From assembly GCA_023079485.1 (NCBI GenBank), contig CM041083.1, positions 150,616,552-150,680,551 on the forward strand: DNA of 64,000 nt, given 5' to 3'. The translations under genes were made by a program, and so were the position numbers. The notes beneath the pieces are model-generated. The model had not been told where the DNA came from and made no database searches. It worked only from the letters and a program-made list of their open reading frames with translations. Positions within the stretch are counted from its first letter, which is position 1. Each line of letters begins with the position of its first letter. Source of the DNA: Archilochus colubris. Lineage: Eukaryota > Chordata > Aves > Apodiformes > Trochilidae. This document shows, piece by piece, positions 1 to 20,219 of this stretch.

Positions 1-147
1 GTGACTCCCCAGGCTGCGTGGCTGAAGCCTCCACCTCCCTCCTGTCAGAGTCGACTGGGGGTGCTTCCGTGGTGACAAAATCAAACTCGGTGGGACAGAT
101 GTCATCTGTGCAGCCACTTCCACTGCCTGAGCCACTGGTTTCATCAC
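1..147 (-). CDS. GPC6: Glypican-6, last coding exon (partial, cut by window edge)
   Basis: This exon encodes the C-terminal stalk of glypican-6, a GPI-anchored heparan-sulfate proteoglycan that modulates growth-factor signalling at the cell surface. It is read from 147 downward. The acceptor CAG is at 148-150, and the first two bases complete a Ser codon split with the exon at 566-741 (phase 1). It then encodes [29 protein letters not shown] and an acidic linker with an RRE motif. Four Ser-Gly dipeptides (113-136) form the expected heparan-sulfate attachment cluster. The two Cys after it match the glypican C-terminal pattern. Forty-eight whole codons are open with no stop. The hydrophobic GPI signal, about 20 residues by comparison with human GPC6, and the stop codon would lie left of position 1. 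GPC4 is the closest paralogue, but its stalk sequence is clearly different. Confidence 0.95.
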   Translation of the reverse strand, partial: MMKPVAQAVEVAAQMTSVPPSLILSPRKHPQSTLTGGRWRLQPRSLGSH

Positions 148-9640
<9,493 letters not shown>

Positions 9641-9777
9641 CTTGCCTTGCTGTGGCCATTCCAGCAGTCCTCCTCCACTGACGGACCGGCTGTCACCCGC
9701 TCATCCTTGCAGATTGTGTAGGGTAATGTGGACCAGAACTTTTTAGAGAGCTTTAACTTTTCTTTAATGTCTGTTAC
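9641..9777 (-). CDS. GPC6: Glypican-6, internal exon (C-terminal lobe)
   Basis: This 137-nt exon encodes 45 codons plus two bases: [20 protein letters not shown], then [20 protein letters not shown], then GHSKA and the AG of an Arg codon. [13 protein letters not shown] and CWNGHSKAR match vertebrate GPC6. GPC4 instead has a diverged CWNG region, so the paralogue call is firm. Two conserved Cys (in TICKD and DCWNG) belong to the invariant glypican cysteine set that forms intralobe disulfides. The acceptor, TCTCTTAATCAG, follows a long pyrimidine-rich tract. The donor is AAG|GTGAGG. The start phase is 0 and the end phase is 2, joining exactly to 741. An in-frame stretch also opens upstream of the acceptor, but the splice signal and homology place the exon edge at 9777. 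Confidence 0.97.
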
Positions 9778-9917
9778 CTGATTAAGAGACAAGAAGAGGG
9801 AAAAGAGATTGAAAATAACAGTAATGGTCTTAGCACTGTGTTGAATAATAGGTTGTTTAATTCTGTAATGGTGATGATGGTGAAGGTGAAAAGGGCTGAT
9901 GGTTCTAAAACTTAAGT

Positions 9918-10040
9918 TCATAGAATCATAGAATTGGCTGGGTTGGAAGGGACCTGAGAGACCATCAAGTCCAATCCTTGATCCACTACTGCTGCAATTA
10001 CCAGCCCATGGCACTGAGTGCCATGTTCTGGTAGTTATGA
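9918..10040 (-). mobile_element. CR1 LINE, short 3' fragment
   Basis: On the plus strand it opens with TCATAGAATCATAGAATTGG, the reverse complement of the CR1 3' octamer tail. GGTTGGAAGGGACCT, ATCAAGTCCAATCCTTGATC and CATGGCACTGAGTGCCA follow, all typical of avian CR1. Sense is minus. It is 5'-truncated within about 120 bp, and the far edge is approximate. It sits only 140 bp upstream (in transcript sense) of the exon at 9641-9777. Confidence 0.9.
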
Positions 10041-12262
10041 GCAAGGCACTCAGTATTTGGATTCGGAGAGTCCAAATAATCAAAGTCATCTTTTTCCACA
10101 GGCAACACAATAATAAAAAGCATGTTACATCTTCCTCTTTCTAGTTTTAATTTGTCTAAGGCTTTTTAAATATCCGTATTTCTAAGAATTAATATGCCTC
10201 ACAGTCTGCTGAATGTAAATTCAGATAAACAGTGTACATCAGAGAAATTGCCTCGCCCACAAACTTGGTCATGCCTTATATAAATATAACATTTAGAGCT
10301 ATATGCACAGAATTTAAGAAAGTTATGCAGTGCTGAGCTTATGTTGAACTAATTTAAGATACACAGCCTGAATACACTGCAATACATTTGGGTATCAGTA
10401 ACAGTGAGAAGTTTGTGAATTTACATTCATGCAGAGACTGTATCCATCTTTGCTGCTAGGTGTAGATAAATATCTGTAGCTGGATACAGACTTCATATTC
10501 CAGAAATGTTGTGACAGCATGGAAACAATTTCTTTACATTATAAACCCCTGGAACAATAATTTAATTTGCAATGGTTCAGGCAAAAAGGAGGAACAAACT
10601 GATTTTCCAGCATCAACTTAATAAATAAATGGCTAAAATGTTATCAGTTCTTGTTTTGTGTTTGGTTTACTAGAGTGGAAAAATCTACAAGAATAGATAG
10701 AAAACACAACAAAGGACAGACTACAAAGGATGAATTGTGGCACAGTTGTCCTTATTGAAACAGATGCATTCCACATTAAGTTGTAATAGGATTTAGAGGA
10801 GCTTGTTGAATAGCTTTCAAAGGAAATCACGGAGCTTTATTCTTTAAGAAACCAAGAAATAAAAGCTCTCCGTTCTTCCATTCAGTTTTGAGATTGGCTT
10901 TTAGGTTGTTGAGGTACAGTATTGTACTTGGCTATTTATCACTTTTATCTTTTCTGAGACATGATAGCTCTCCCAGCAAATGGCCCACACTGCTTTACGC
11001 GCTTAAACTCTGCAGAATGTCACGTTATAAGCCAGAAGATAGGAACAGTCAAGGATGTTATTTCAGAAACACTGTCTACATTTTCATCCATAAGAAATAA
11101 GTAGGACAGTATTTGACTGCATGAGTTGTTGAAAGAATTTCTTGACATAACAGACTCTTTATAAAAAATCTCCTCCATACCCCTTGCCAAGCTCTGGTGG
11201 CTTTGTTTCCATATGAGATACTAGCAGCATTTGCAAACCTTTAAAGTCTCAACAGGGAATCCCTGTCAAGCCAGAAATTAAATTCCAGTTAACAGACCAC
11301 GGGCAAGCCTCTAGCACAAGTGGGAGTTGTCTCAGGATGCTCTTTCATGGTCCATGGGACCAGGGTCTTTGGGCAGAGAGCAGTCTCTTTTCCTCTTCTG
11401 CCCATGCTGCGGGTAAAAAACCAAGTTTGTGCTGGAAGAGATAACCAGCATAAGCAACTCAGTTGAAGTGCCCAGTGTTCACAGAAAGGTGTGTAAACTC
11501 CTGTTAGGCCAATCAGCTAGAGACAGCTATCTGAGAATTCTATAAGGGGAGAGTTTATAGGGAAGAAGGCCCATTCGCATAAGCTTGGGAAACATGAGAG
11601 CCAAAGGCACAGATTTTCTCATTTGTTGCTCTTGTCTACATAAATATTTACTCAAGTAATCTGATTAATATTGGTAAGGAGTAATTAGTTTTTAGAGAAG
11701 TAACTGTTGCTATCTGGAAGTTATTTTCAGCTATTCACAACTCAGATGTTTAGAGTTACATTCAGATTTCTACCTTAATCAAATCACAGCTGGTGCTCGA
11801 GGACTGCAGACTTCTCTTTTGAACCACAAGTGGGTCAACACCGCTTGTAAGAGATGTAATTTGGAGTTCAAACCTTGTATTTTCAAAGAAATCATCAAAA
11901 GAATGGAGACAGGTTCTCACAGCTCACACTCTGATACTCCCTGAAAAATGAGGACTCCCAGGCCCCAGTCAGTTCTGAAGCTACTGGATGACATTTACAT
12001 ACTCTACATGTGTATTGCATCTAGACAAAAAATAATTGAATTTCCTAACAATAAAGATTAATTTTTTTAAATTTCAGAAGTGCACTTAGTAAGGTAAGAC
12101 CTTACTTTACCCAGGACTGTTGGTAAACTACAGCTAATTAAATCTCACAGCCACCCCCTGAAGTATCTTTTCCATTATGGAACCTGGAGAGGGGGAAGAC
12201 GTTTCCATGACTCACAAAAAAGCAGCAATAACAAAAATTAATACAGCTTAGGGACAGGTAAC
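10041..12262. other. Intronic sequence, nothing recognised
   Basis: Non-repetitive, moderately AT-rich sequence between a CR1 fragment and the palindromic element. No gene, RNA gene or named transposon was recognised. The open frames are short and unlike any family I know. Confidence 0.6.
12257..12262. repeat. Left target-site duplication of palindromic element
   Basis: GGTAAC lies immediately before the element and is repeated exactly at 12684-12689, immediately after it. A 6-bp duplication implies staggered cutting by an integrase or transposase. Confidence 0.75.
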
Positions 12263-12395
12263 TGTAGTGGAACAAAGCAATCAGACGCCTCTGATTACCG
12301 AGAAGTGGGTGTGAGCCGGTATCAAATCCACCTGTGCCCAATTAGGGCGGGCCCCCTATTGAGCATGTGCAAGATCAGGGGGCCAATAAAAAGTG
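12263..12395 (+). repeat. Left inverted arm of palindromic element
   Basis: This pairs with 12551-12683 along its whole length with five mismatches. If transcribed through, as happens to any intron of GPC6, the two arms would form a stem of about 133 bp with a 155-nt loop. Confidence 0.9.
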
Positions 12396-12468
12396 GCTCC
12401 GATGGCACAGCTGGCTAAGCCCCAGTACTGCAATACCGAAGGCCCCAGGTTCAAGACTCCTCAGAGCC
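12395..12468 (+). ncRNA. tRNA-like sequence (probable SINE-type head, not a functional tRNA)
   Basis: This 74-nt segment starts GGCTCC and ends GAGCC, giving a five-pair acceptor-like stem. TGGCACAGCTGG at 12403-12414 is a perfect fit to the Pol III A-box (TRGCNNAGYNGG). GGTTCAAGACT at 12448-12458 is a degraded B-box. Both sit at canonical tRNA positions. The anticodon-arm region CAGTACTGCAATACCG can form a stem with one mismatch and would expose GCA (Cys-like), but the loop length is irregular. The T-arm does not pair well, so a working tRNA is unlikely. It lies in the core of the palindromic element. Identity to a particular tRNA is uncertain. Confidence 0.55.
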
Positions 12469-12550
12469 TTACCTTGGAGATGATGAGCGCTGGTGGTGCA
12501 ATAAAGGTAATACAGTGTTTGGGAGTGAGCTAGTCTGTGGCTGTGAGTTT

Positions 12551-12683
12551 CACCTTTTATTGGCCCCCTGGTCTTGCACATGCTCAATAGGGGGCCTGCC
12601 CTAATTGGGCACAGGTGGATTTGATACCGGCTCACACCCACTTCTCAGTAATCAGAGGCATCTGATTGCTTTGTTCCACTACA
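12551..12683 (-). repeat. Right inverted arm of palindromic element
   Basis: This is the reverse complement of 12263-12395 with five mismatches. It ends in CCACTACA, directly followed by the GGTAAC target duplication. Confidence 0.9.
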
Positions 12684-12689
12684 GGTAAC

Positions 12690-15506
12690 CATTTGCAGCC
12701 CTCTCTAGATGCCTCCAATTCAGGTGCATTTTAACAATTTTTATCACTCTCAGACATTTCCCTGGATAGTTACCCTCACCTCCCCCTTGTATTGGTTCAC
12801 TGTCAAGCTTTAAACAACTTGTGGACTCAGCCTGCAAAGTCTTGCTCTTTCCTGCTTGACTGGACCTCTGCTGACCCTCTCAACTTTTGGCAGTGGATTT
12901 TGACACATATGCCTCATCAGTTCTGGGAACCTCACCCTGAGACTGGTTTTCTGGAAGTTCAGTGTGCTTTCTGATGGTCTTGAGAGATGAATTACTTACA
13001 CTAACTGATTCACCTCCTCTTTCAGGGAGTAGCCTGATGGCCACAACCACTTCTGCATGATGCAGGCAATGACTTTGGAGTACTTTTAATATAACCTTAA
13101 ATACAGAGCAGAGTTAGGTGATGTAATGCTTGCCGGGACATGTAAAATTTTTGCCTGTGGGTTTCAGTGGCTTCAGTTCTGGGATCTCCTCAAGCACAAC
13201 CACAGAAAGCCTCTGACTAGTCCCCGTGGTTATACATGTTCCTCTGTACATAGTTTTGATCACACCCAGCATTTAAAAAATATGTAACAGATGTACAGTC
13301 CCCTGAAAACAAGATAAAAGCCACTAAAGGTTCAGTTAACATCGTTTGCTTGTGATTTACAAAGTCAGACTACTGTATCCCCCTAGGGAACTGTGGCCTT
13401 GTAAATGATTCCTTGGTATTTCCTATTTGAATTGAAGAATAACTTTTAAGCTGGTTTAGACTTCTGTGGAAACACTTAAACACTTAAAATAGAGAAAATT
13501 TTGGTATTTTACATATTTCCTTTCCACTTTCTTTAGCAGAGATTTACTTGGATGAAGACAGCTAAATCTCTTTGGCTGTCATGAGCCTGACTTGCCCTAG
13601 GTGTCTTCCTGATGTAGCCTTGATACTGTATTGAGCTACTTTTTTCAGCTACTTTGAAGGCACTAAATTGGTTTTGAATTGCAATATTTTCCTCTCATAA
13701 TTAAAAGGATAGAGCAAAAACCATGCAAAAAGTTACATTTTTGTAACATTTATTGGGGGATATATAGGAATGGATATTAAAAGAGCCTGGCCTTCATCTG
13801 CAATTGCTAACAGAAGAAAGGCATTACTATGTAAGTGAGAAAAGTTAAATATTTGCATCATTTCCAAAGAGAAATTAATATCCAGAGTTATGGAAGTTAT
13901 ATATTTACATGCTCTACAATGAGAATACAGTTAATTTCTTATTTCTGCCTCTGACTTCTTACATGACTGAGGCAGTCACTTATGTCATGCAATTCCTCAG
14001 CAGAATTTGAAGCATCCCCCATAAACTCCGTTCCAGTCCTACCAGCATGGGCTCAGTTATAAGCAGGCAAATAAAGCTGTTCAATATTTTTGTCTTGTTT
14101 TACTCACCTTGCATTAAAAGTAATGAAGTGACCTAAAAGGAAAGCCCATCATTTTTGCAAGAATCAGACCTTAGCATTCCTTGGTTTAATTCAGGACATC
14201 TGGATAAATCTAAAGACTCACCAGAACAATTAAAAAAAGAATTGAAAATACCATGCAAAAATAAAAGTGAAATGACCACATTTTATAAGACATGGAAGAT
14301 CCCAGCAATATATTTGGTTGTGATGACAGCAGCCAGTTGTCCATGGAATCTACATCAGTTTAACTTCTGATGGAAAAGCATTTCTTTGGCAAGGGGATAA
14401 TATGCACTCAGAAGCAATGGGGGCCAAACTGCAAATTTTAAAGGTGATGGCCTCAAAATAATTTTAAAAAAAGTAAATTCCCATTCCTCTTCCTCATCTC
14501 CTGCCAAGTCCTCCCCTGGCAAGTCCTCCCTTGGCAAGTGTATTTCAAAGTCCTTCCAGGTTTATCATCCCCACCAATATAATTCCTACTCGTGCATCAG
14601 AAGATGCTGCAATAATGTTCAAAGATGGTGGAATGTGTCCAAAACTGACCAAGATTCAATGCAATAAATGAAGTAAAATAATATGGAATCTTGCTTGTTT
14701 TAAGAAGAAATCATTCCTGTTAACCTTATTTTCTTCTTCCTGATGTTTTTGTATTGCATTTTTTCCTTATCTATTCTGCATTTTGGGAAGAGTCTCTCTT
14801 TTTTTTTTTTTTTCCCCTTCCCTTTTTAAATGCAAGCAGAATATTTAGCTTGCCTTTGTGTTGTTACCTTCTCCCGGGGGATGCTCAGAAACACCTCAGT
14901 GTAAAGTCCCACTGAGAGTTAAGACTTTATGCCCTGGAAAAATGTACAAATATTTCTGTCAGCTCATGGGATGTTGCTTCTTTGTGGGCCACTCTGGAGG
15001 AGTTGGTATGTTGTGGTGTAACCACTTGGAAGAGGTTTCAAGTGGATGCTTGTGAGGAGGCACTCTAATTTCAGGGACTTCAGGTCGGGTATGTAGTGTC
15101 ACACTAAGAGAGCAGCTGCTGACAGCAAGTAGAAAGCAACCTGGGTTTTCTCTTAGAGAAAAGGCACAAAAGTAGCCATCACAAAACACACTCCTGTCTG
15201 CGTTGTTTCTTTAGCCACATATTCCTTTGCCTTTTAATTCACAAGTGACATTTCACTACTGCCACTTTTTCATGTTACATTATCTCCAGGTGAAATAACC
15301 AGACAGTTTTCTACTGCCTGCTGCTTTCATTCCCTCTGATGTGTCTAACAAACCCAGCCACACACCCATTGCCCTTATAATCTATATTTTAAAAGATACA
15401 GAGCTAGTGTAGTGATGGGCATCTTGATAATAGATTTATGGATATGATGCTGGACCACCTGAACTGCTCTTCAGCATGGGTATGGGCAGGTAGGAAGAAC
15501 AAACAG
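12690..15506. other. Intronic sequence with one small tandem repeat
   Basis: No gene or named transposon was recognised. A 15-bp unit TGGCAAGTCCTCCCT is repeated about 2.5 times at 14502-14539. A T-rich pyrimidine run lies at 14791-14826. Confidence 0.6.

Positions 15507-15572
<66 letters not shown>
15507..15572 (+). repeat. (ATC)22 perfect trinucleotide microsatellite
   Basis: Twenty-two uninterrupted ATC units (66 bp). Read on the minus strand this is an ATG/GAT repeat, which produces a spurious polymethionine reading frame. It lies deep in the intron with no exon nearby. Its perfection and length suggest it is polymorphic. Confidence 0.98.
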
Positions 15573-16118
15573 TGATTTGTGTTATGCCTACCAGAAGAAA
15601 TCTGGGATGGACTTCCAGGCACCTATCAGTATTTATGTCCATTAGGGATTTAACCTGAAAGCATTCTGAGACCAATGGCCAACAATTTGTTTAAAAGGAC
15701 TAGGTCAGCAAGCACATACTACAGACTGTTTCTAACTGGTTATTATGTTTATGCCTCTACTACATGTGGGTGTCACAGCCAGGGCTAAAATCATGTCACA
15801 AGCAGGACAGTATGGGACAGCTGGGTGTTTGAATTGACACACAGTTTTCCTTGTAAACTGGGCTTAATGAGTACTTAACTTGGACCTCTAAGCCTTGGGG
15901 GTTGCCTCTTGAGAAAGATGTGTTTCCTGTGCATGTCCTTTGCTACATCTGCCAGCTTCATATAGATATCTTGGAAGCATTATGCCTTATATATAAGCAA
16001 CAGGACTGGATTCCCCTCTCTCCTCCAGGTGTTTGCATTTAGCTACAGAGGATTTCTGTTGCGGGGCTTTTACTAAGGAGTCTTCATTTATCCACTGATT
16101 GAATTTAGGGAGCTTAGT
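15573..16118. other. Intronic sequence, nothing recognised
   Basis: A unique-looking segment between the microsatellite and a CR1 copy. No feature was seen. Confidence 0.6.
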
Positions 16119-16539
16119 TCATAGAATCATAGAATCATAGAATTGGCTGGGTTGGAAGGGACCTCAGAGATCATCAAGTCCAACCCTTGAACCACCGTTG
16201 CGGTTGCTAGACCATGGCACTGAGTGCCACATCCAGTCTCTTTTTAAATATCTCCAGGGATGGAGAATCCACTACTTCCCTGGGCAGCCCATTCCAATGC
16301 CTGATCACTCTCTCCGTAAAGAAATTCTTTCTAATATCTAACCTAAATTTCCCCTGGCACAACTTAAGACCATGCCCTCTTGTCTTGTTGAAAGTCGTCT
16401 GGCAAAAGAGACCAACGTCCACCCGGTTACACCCTCCTTTCAGGGAGTTGTAGAGAGTGATGAGGTCTCCCCTGAGCCTCCTCTTCTCCAGGCTGAACAG
16501 CCCCAGCTCTCTCAGCCTCTCCTCATAGGGTCTGTGCTT
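16119..16539 (-). mobile_element. CR1 LINE, 3' fragment of about 420 bp
   Basis: On the plus strand it starts with three copies of the inverted octamer tail (TCATAGAATCATAGAATCAT), then GGTTGGAAGGGACCTCAGAG. It continues through the reverse-translated end of ORF2. Read on the minus strand the end of the protein includes [20 protein letters not shown] and [20 protein letters not shown], the usual CR1 C-terminus. It is 5'-truncated at about 16539. It is closely similar to the copy at 19595-20197, so it belongs to the same relatively young subfamily. Confidence 0.95.
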
Positions 16540-17200
16540 ATTTTTATTTATTGTTGCATATTTTTATTTAGAACAGCTCACTAGGTTCCCAGAATTTCAG
16601 TGGACATTAGGTGCCTCAGAGAGGGATGACCGACCCACTGCAAATTCAGAACAAGCAAAGCAGAAACTCATTTGCTTTATATGCAGACTATTTTGCAAGG
16701 CAGTCCACATTTCCACGCTTTCTCACAAAATAAATTTAAACGCCAAGCAGTTTGCCAAAACACCACGTTCTTTATTTTTCAGCCTTTTAAAAAGTGAAGG
16801 TAGGGATTCAGCAGGATTTGACAGCCTCGTTGATCCAGCTGCCGGGGATCCCCTGTTTTGGGGGTCCTCCAGATGGCAGTGTTGCTCAGGCTTTGCACGG
16901 CTGCCAGTCCCCCGTCCCCCCCCCTGCACACCCGCAGCCTTTCCCCGAGAATAAGACTGTAGATTGTTCCGCTGAATATAAAACTGACAACCCTGTTATT
17001 TTAAACTCAAAAGTGACAGGCTGTTATTTTAATGAGGTCTGCCAGTGCCAAGGTTAACCAAAGCTTTATTTCCCCTACAAAACACTAAGGCCGAGGTTCT
17101 AAAAAAAAAGGGGGGGGCTGTGAAATTTTACGGTCATTGATATTTTCTCAGCTCAGATAAGTTCTGAGAATTTCACCCGGGTCTTCTTGTGCCCAAAATG

Positions 17201-17218
17201 CTTTTTTTTTGTTTTTCT

Positions 17219-17249
<31 letters not shown>

Positions 17250-17252
17250 TTT
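17201..17252 (+). repeat. Pyrimidine tract (T-rich, with CT repeat)
   Basis: C(T)9, G(T)5 and CTGT are followed by a short CT repeat and 22 consecutive T. The strand is almost pure pyrimidine over about 50 bp. On the transcribed strand it would be poly-A/GA, not a splice-like tract. Confidence 0.9.
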
Positions 17253-18226
17253 AATTTGACTTTACTACTTTAAATGGTCCAGTGCTTCACTGATAACTGC
17301 ATGCTCATGATTCATGTTTCTGCACAGAAAAGCAGATGACAGCTCCTCTAATCAAGAACTAATGCTGAATCTCACTTATAAAGCACAAATGGGCGCTTGG
17401 GTAATTTGTGAAATAAAACAAATGAGCCAGGCGACTTTCCAAAGCAAGACTTTTCTCACCAGAGTATTTTAAAGTGAAATGAAAGGATTGTTTGCTCTCA
17501 TTGTCTCTGAGGGCTATCCACATCTCTGACAAAAAAAAAGTTAACGCCTTTAATAACAGCAAAGAGTGACTACTAGCCCTACTGAATTCTCAGACTAACA
17601 GATATATAACTTGAGAGACTTAGGGTAAATTCAGCTCCCATACAAATACTCCTACAGTTATGCATTGACATTTTCAGTACAATGACCCAGCACTAATTCA
17701 TCTAAGTTCCTAGTGCCATTTGAGATACCTGCAGTGACCTGGGCAAGTCTCCTATACATTGTGAATTATATTGACTGCCTGGTGTACTCTCTTGAGTGAC
17801 CTAGTTGCATTTTGTTGTGTTCAGCTTTGATCTAAGCCACACATTTTAAAGCACTCTAGGTTGCCTACTGCATGTTTTCTAAGGAAATAGTTTTCATGTC
17901 TGCATGAATGCTGACACGTGCTTGCTGGAGCCTTCTTGCCATCTGTGGCCTGGAAATTCTTGTGCCACATCATGTGTTAGCTGGCTCCAGGGGAAGGTGC
18001 CATTGCCCATGTAAGACTGTCACCACTCAGAGCATACAACCCTGTTCTCAAAAATGACACTAGAAAAGCCAGCATCTGCTTTATGGCACTGCTATTTTTT
18101 TGTGTCTTAACCCTCCTCGAGATCCTAACTCCAGGAGTTTCCTCCAGAGCTCTGCTGAGAGCTTAACCCTGCCTCACATCCTCAAGTGGAGACTCTTCTT
18201 GAATAAAACCACTTATAATGTGCATC

Positions 18227-18277
18227 AATATATAATACATATAACTATATATAATATATATATAGTATATATATATT
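18227..18277. repeat. AT-rich imperfect (TA)n tract
   Basis: About 50 bp of A and T alternation, interrupted by single C or G bases (ATACATATAACTATATATAA and similar). Simple low-complexity DNA. Confidence 0.9.
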
Positions 18278-19594
18278 GGTATCAGAGCCTGATGCCAAAC
18301 TCTTCCCACATTTAACATTCAGTTTGGCTGGGAGGAAGGAAGGGAACCAATCTGTCAAATAGTGGACCAACCTGGGCTAAACTTTTACTCCTTTCCATTT
18401 ACCCTCACCTTGCTCTTCGCTTGATTTGCACCATGAGTCTGCATTCTTAAGTAGGTATGTCAGGCCAAGTTCACTGCCCTTTGATTCCCCAGTAAATAAA
18501 AACATGGCTTTTGGAAATTGGAAGCTACTGGAAATGTTAGCATCCTGAAATAGAAATCTGTAGGAACCTGAAAGAGCATTCCTCTTTCTGGTAATACTTG
18601 GAAACAGCACTAAAAAGGTGGTCTATAAATCTGATTCAAGCACATCCAAGGATTTGGATTGCAGATAAGTATAAAAGTAGCACCAGAAATATCCTGGAAT
18701 CCGAAAGTTAAAGCGCCAGAAGCTTTTCTGTGGCAAGGCTTAGGTGTTTTTTGTGAACAGTCCTTCATATCTCCGAGCAAAAATGTTAATAGCTAATGTA
18801 AACAATTACTGATAGTGTATTTCAAGTTATACAGACTTTCCTGAAAATGTTCATCTGACACCAGGGGTGAAGTGGCTGTCTCTTCTCATAAAACTCAAGG
18901 GTTTACAGGGAACTGCATGTGTTACAACAGACAAGTGGTTCAAGCCTCCCAACAGATGTGAGAAGTTTATGACTTCTGAGGGCAGCGAAAGCTGGGATAT
19001 GTCTTTTCATAACCAAACAAGAAGGATAATTGCACTTTATACTTGAAGTAGCCTTATATTTAACCTAATTTCTTCTAGTGGTTACTTCTTGACATAGCTC
19101 CATTGCCTTCCCAGCTGAAGAAGCTCTCAGTGGATGCTTAATGCCTTGTAAGAATTCAAGATTCAGAAAGATGATGGCAACCCTGGTAGCAACTTTTGGG
19201 CTTCTGAGCTGTCTCTCCCTCAACTGTGTGTGCCACATCTACTGTTTAAGACAGAATAGACAGAATCATGGAGAAAAGGCTGTGGTGGCCAAAACCACAA
19301 AAAACAAATAAATACATAAACCCAGATCATGCAAGAGAGAGTTTTGATGAAGGATCTACCTTAAGATTTTGAAATCACTGTACAAGGTCATAGTATTTTG
19401 GAGCTGTCTTCCACGCAATGTAAAAATCAGTGTTTTCCCAAATGACTTCATGGATCTTTTGGCATTGCCCACTTCTCAAAGCCCCACTACCTCTCTTTGA
19501 ATTCTTTTTATTATTATTTATTTTTTGAGCTAGTTTAGGTGCAAAAAGCCCCTGCTCTGCTATGACTGGCGTTTGAATGCCGCAAAGTGAAAAA

Positions 19595-20197
19595 TCATAG
19601 AATCATAGAATTGGCTGAGTTGGAAGGGACCTCAAAGATCATCAAGTCCAACCCTTGAACCACCGTTGCAGTTGCTAGACCATGGCACTGAGTGCCACAT
19701 CCAGTCTCTTTTTAAATATCTCCAGGGAGAGAATCCACTACTTCCCTGGGCAGCCCATTCCAATGCCAGATCACTCTCTCCGTAAAGAAATTCTTTCTAA
19801 TATCTAACCTAAACTTCCCCTGGCACAACTTAAGACCATGCCCTCTTGTCTTGTTGAAAGTCGTCTGGCAAAAGAGCCCAACCCCCACCTGGCTACAACC
19901 TCCTTCCAGGGAGTTGTAGAGAGCGATGAGGTCTCCCCCAAGCCTCCTCTTCTCCAGGCTGAACAGCCCCAGCTCCCTCAGCCTCTCCTCACAGGACTTG
20001 TGCTGGAGTCCCTTCACCAGCCTGGTTGCCCTCCTTTGGACCTGCTCCAGGACCTCGATATCCTTCCTGAACTGGGGGGCCCAGAACTGGACACAGTACT
20101 GGCCTGGTGAGGTGTGGCCTCACCAGGGCTGAGTATAGGGGCAGAATCACTTCCTTGGACCTGCTGGCCACGCTGTTCCGGATACAGGCCAGGATGA
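19595..20197 (-). mobile_element. CR1 LINE, 3' fragment of about 600 bp
   Basis: On the plus strand it begins with TCATAGAATCATAGAATTGG and runs through the same sequence as the copy at 16119-16539. It then extends further into ORF2. The minus-strand translation includes [24 protein letters not shown] and [21 protein letters not shown] stretches, the standard CR1 ORF2 C-terminal region, with small indels. It is 5'-truncated near 20197, where the CpG-rich block begins. Confidence 0.95.
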
Positions 20198-20219
20198 ATG
20201 AAATGACTTAACCAGACCA

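Larger units (their letters stand above)
12263..12683. mobile_element. Palindromic insertion: 133-bp inverted arms around a tRNA-like core
   Basis: The element is 421 bp, beginning TGTAGTGGAACAAAGCAATC and ending with the inverted form GCTTTGTTCCACTACA. The left arm (12263-12395) and right arm (12551-12683) are equal in length and align without gaps, with five mismatches in 133 positions. Three of the five are CpG-type C/T or G/A transitions. A GGTAAC duplication flanks both sides. TG...CA ends and a 6-bp duplication resemble insertion by a retroviral-type integrase, but solo LTRs do not have long inverted arms. Each arm contains CCAATAAAA near its inner end, which could serve as a CCAAT or TATA-like box. 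The core (12396-12550) holds a tRNA-like sequence, an AATAAA at 12500-12505 and a small TTACCTT/AAGGTAA hairpin (12469-12510). There is no room for a protein, so the element is non-autonomous. I do not recognise the family. Confidence 0.8.
16540..19594. other. Intronic sequence with low-complexity tracts
   Basis: No gene was recognised. A moderately GC-rich patch lies at about 16795-16960, a long pyrimidine tract at 17201-17252 and an AT-only tract at 18227-18277. Confidence 0.6.

Noticed and set aside
9778..10110. Extension of the GPC6 open frame upstream of the exon at 9641-9777
   Set aside because: The similarity to GPC6 stops exactly at the AG acceptor, and the upstream part is intron and CR1 sequence.
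15404..15622. Apparent polymethionine protein on the minus strand
   Set aside because: It is the (ATC)22 microsatellite read in one frame.
19712..20017. Open stretch with [20 protein letters not shown]
   Set aside because: It is the C-terminal end of CR1 ORF2 in a truncated LINE copy, not a host gene.
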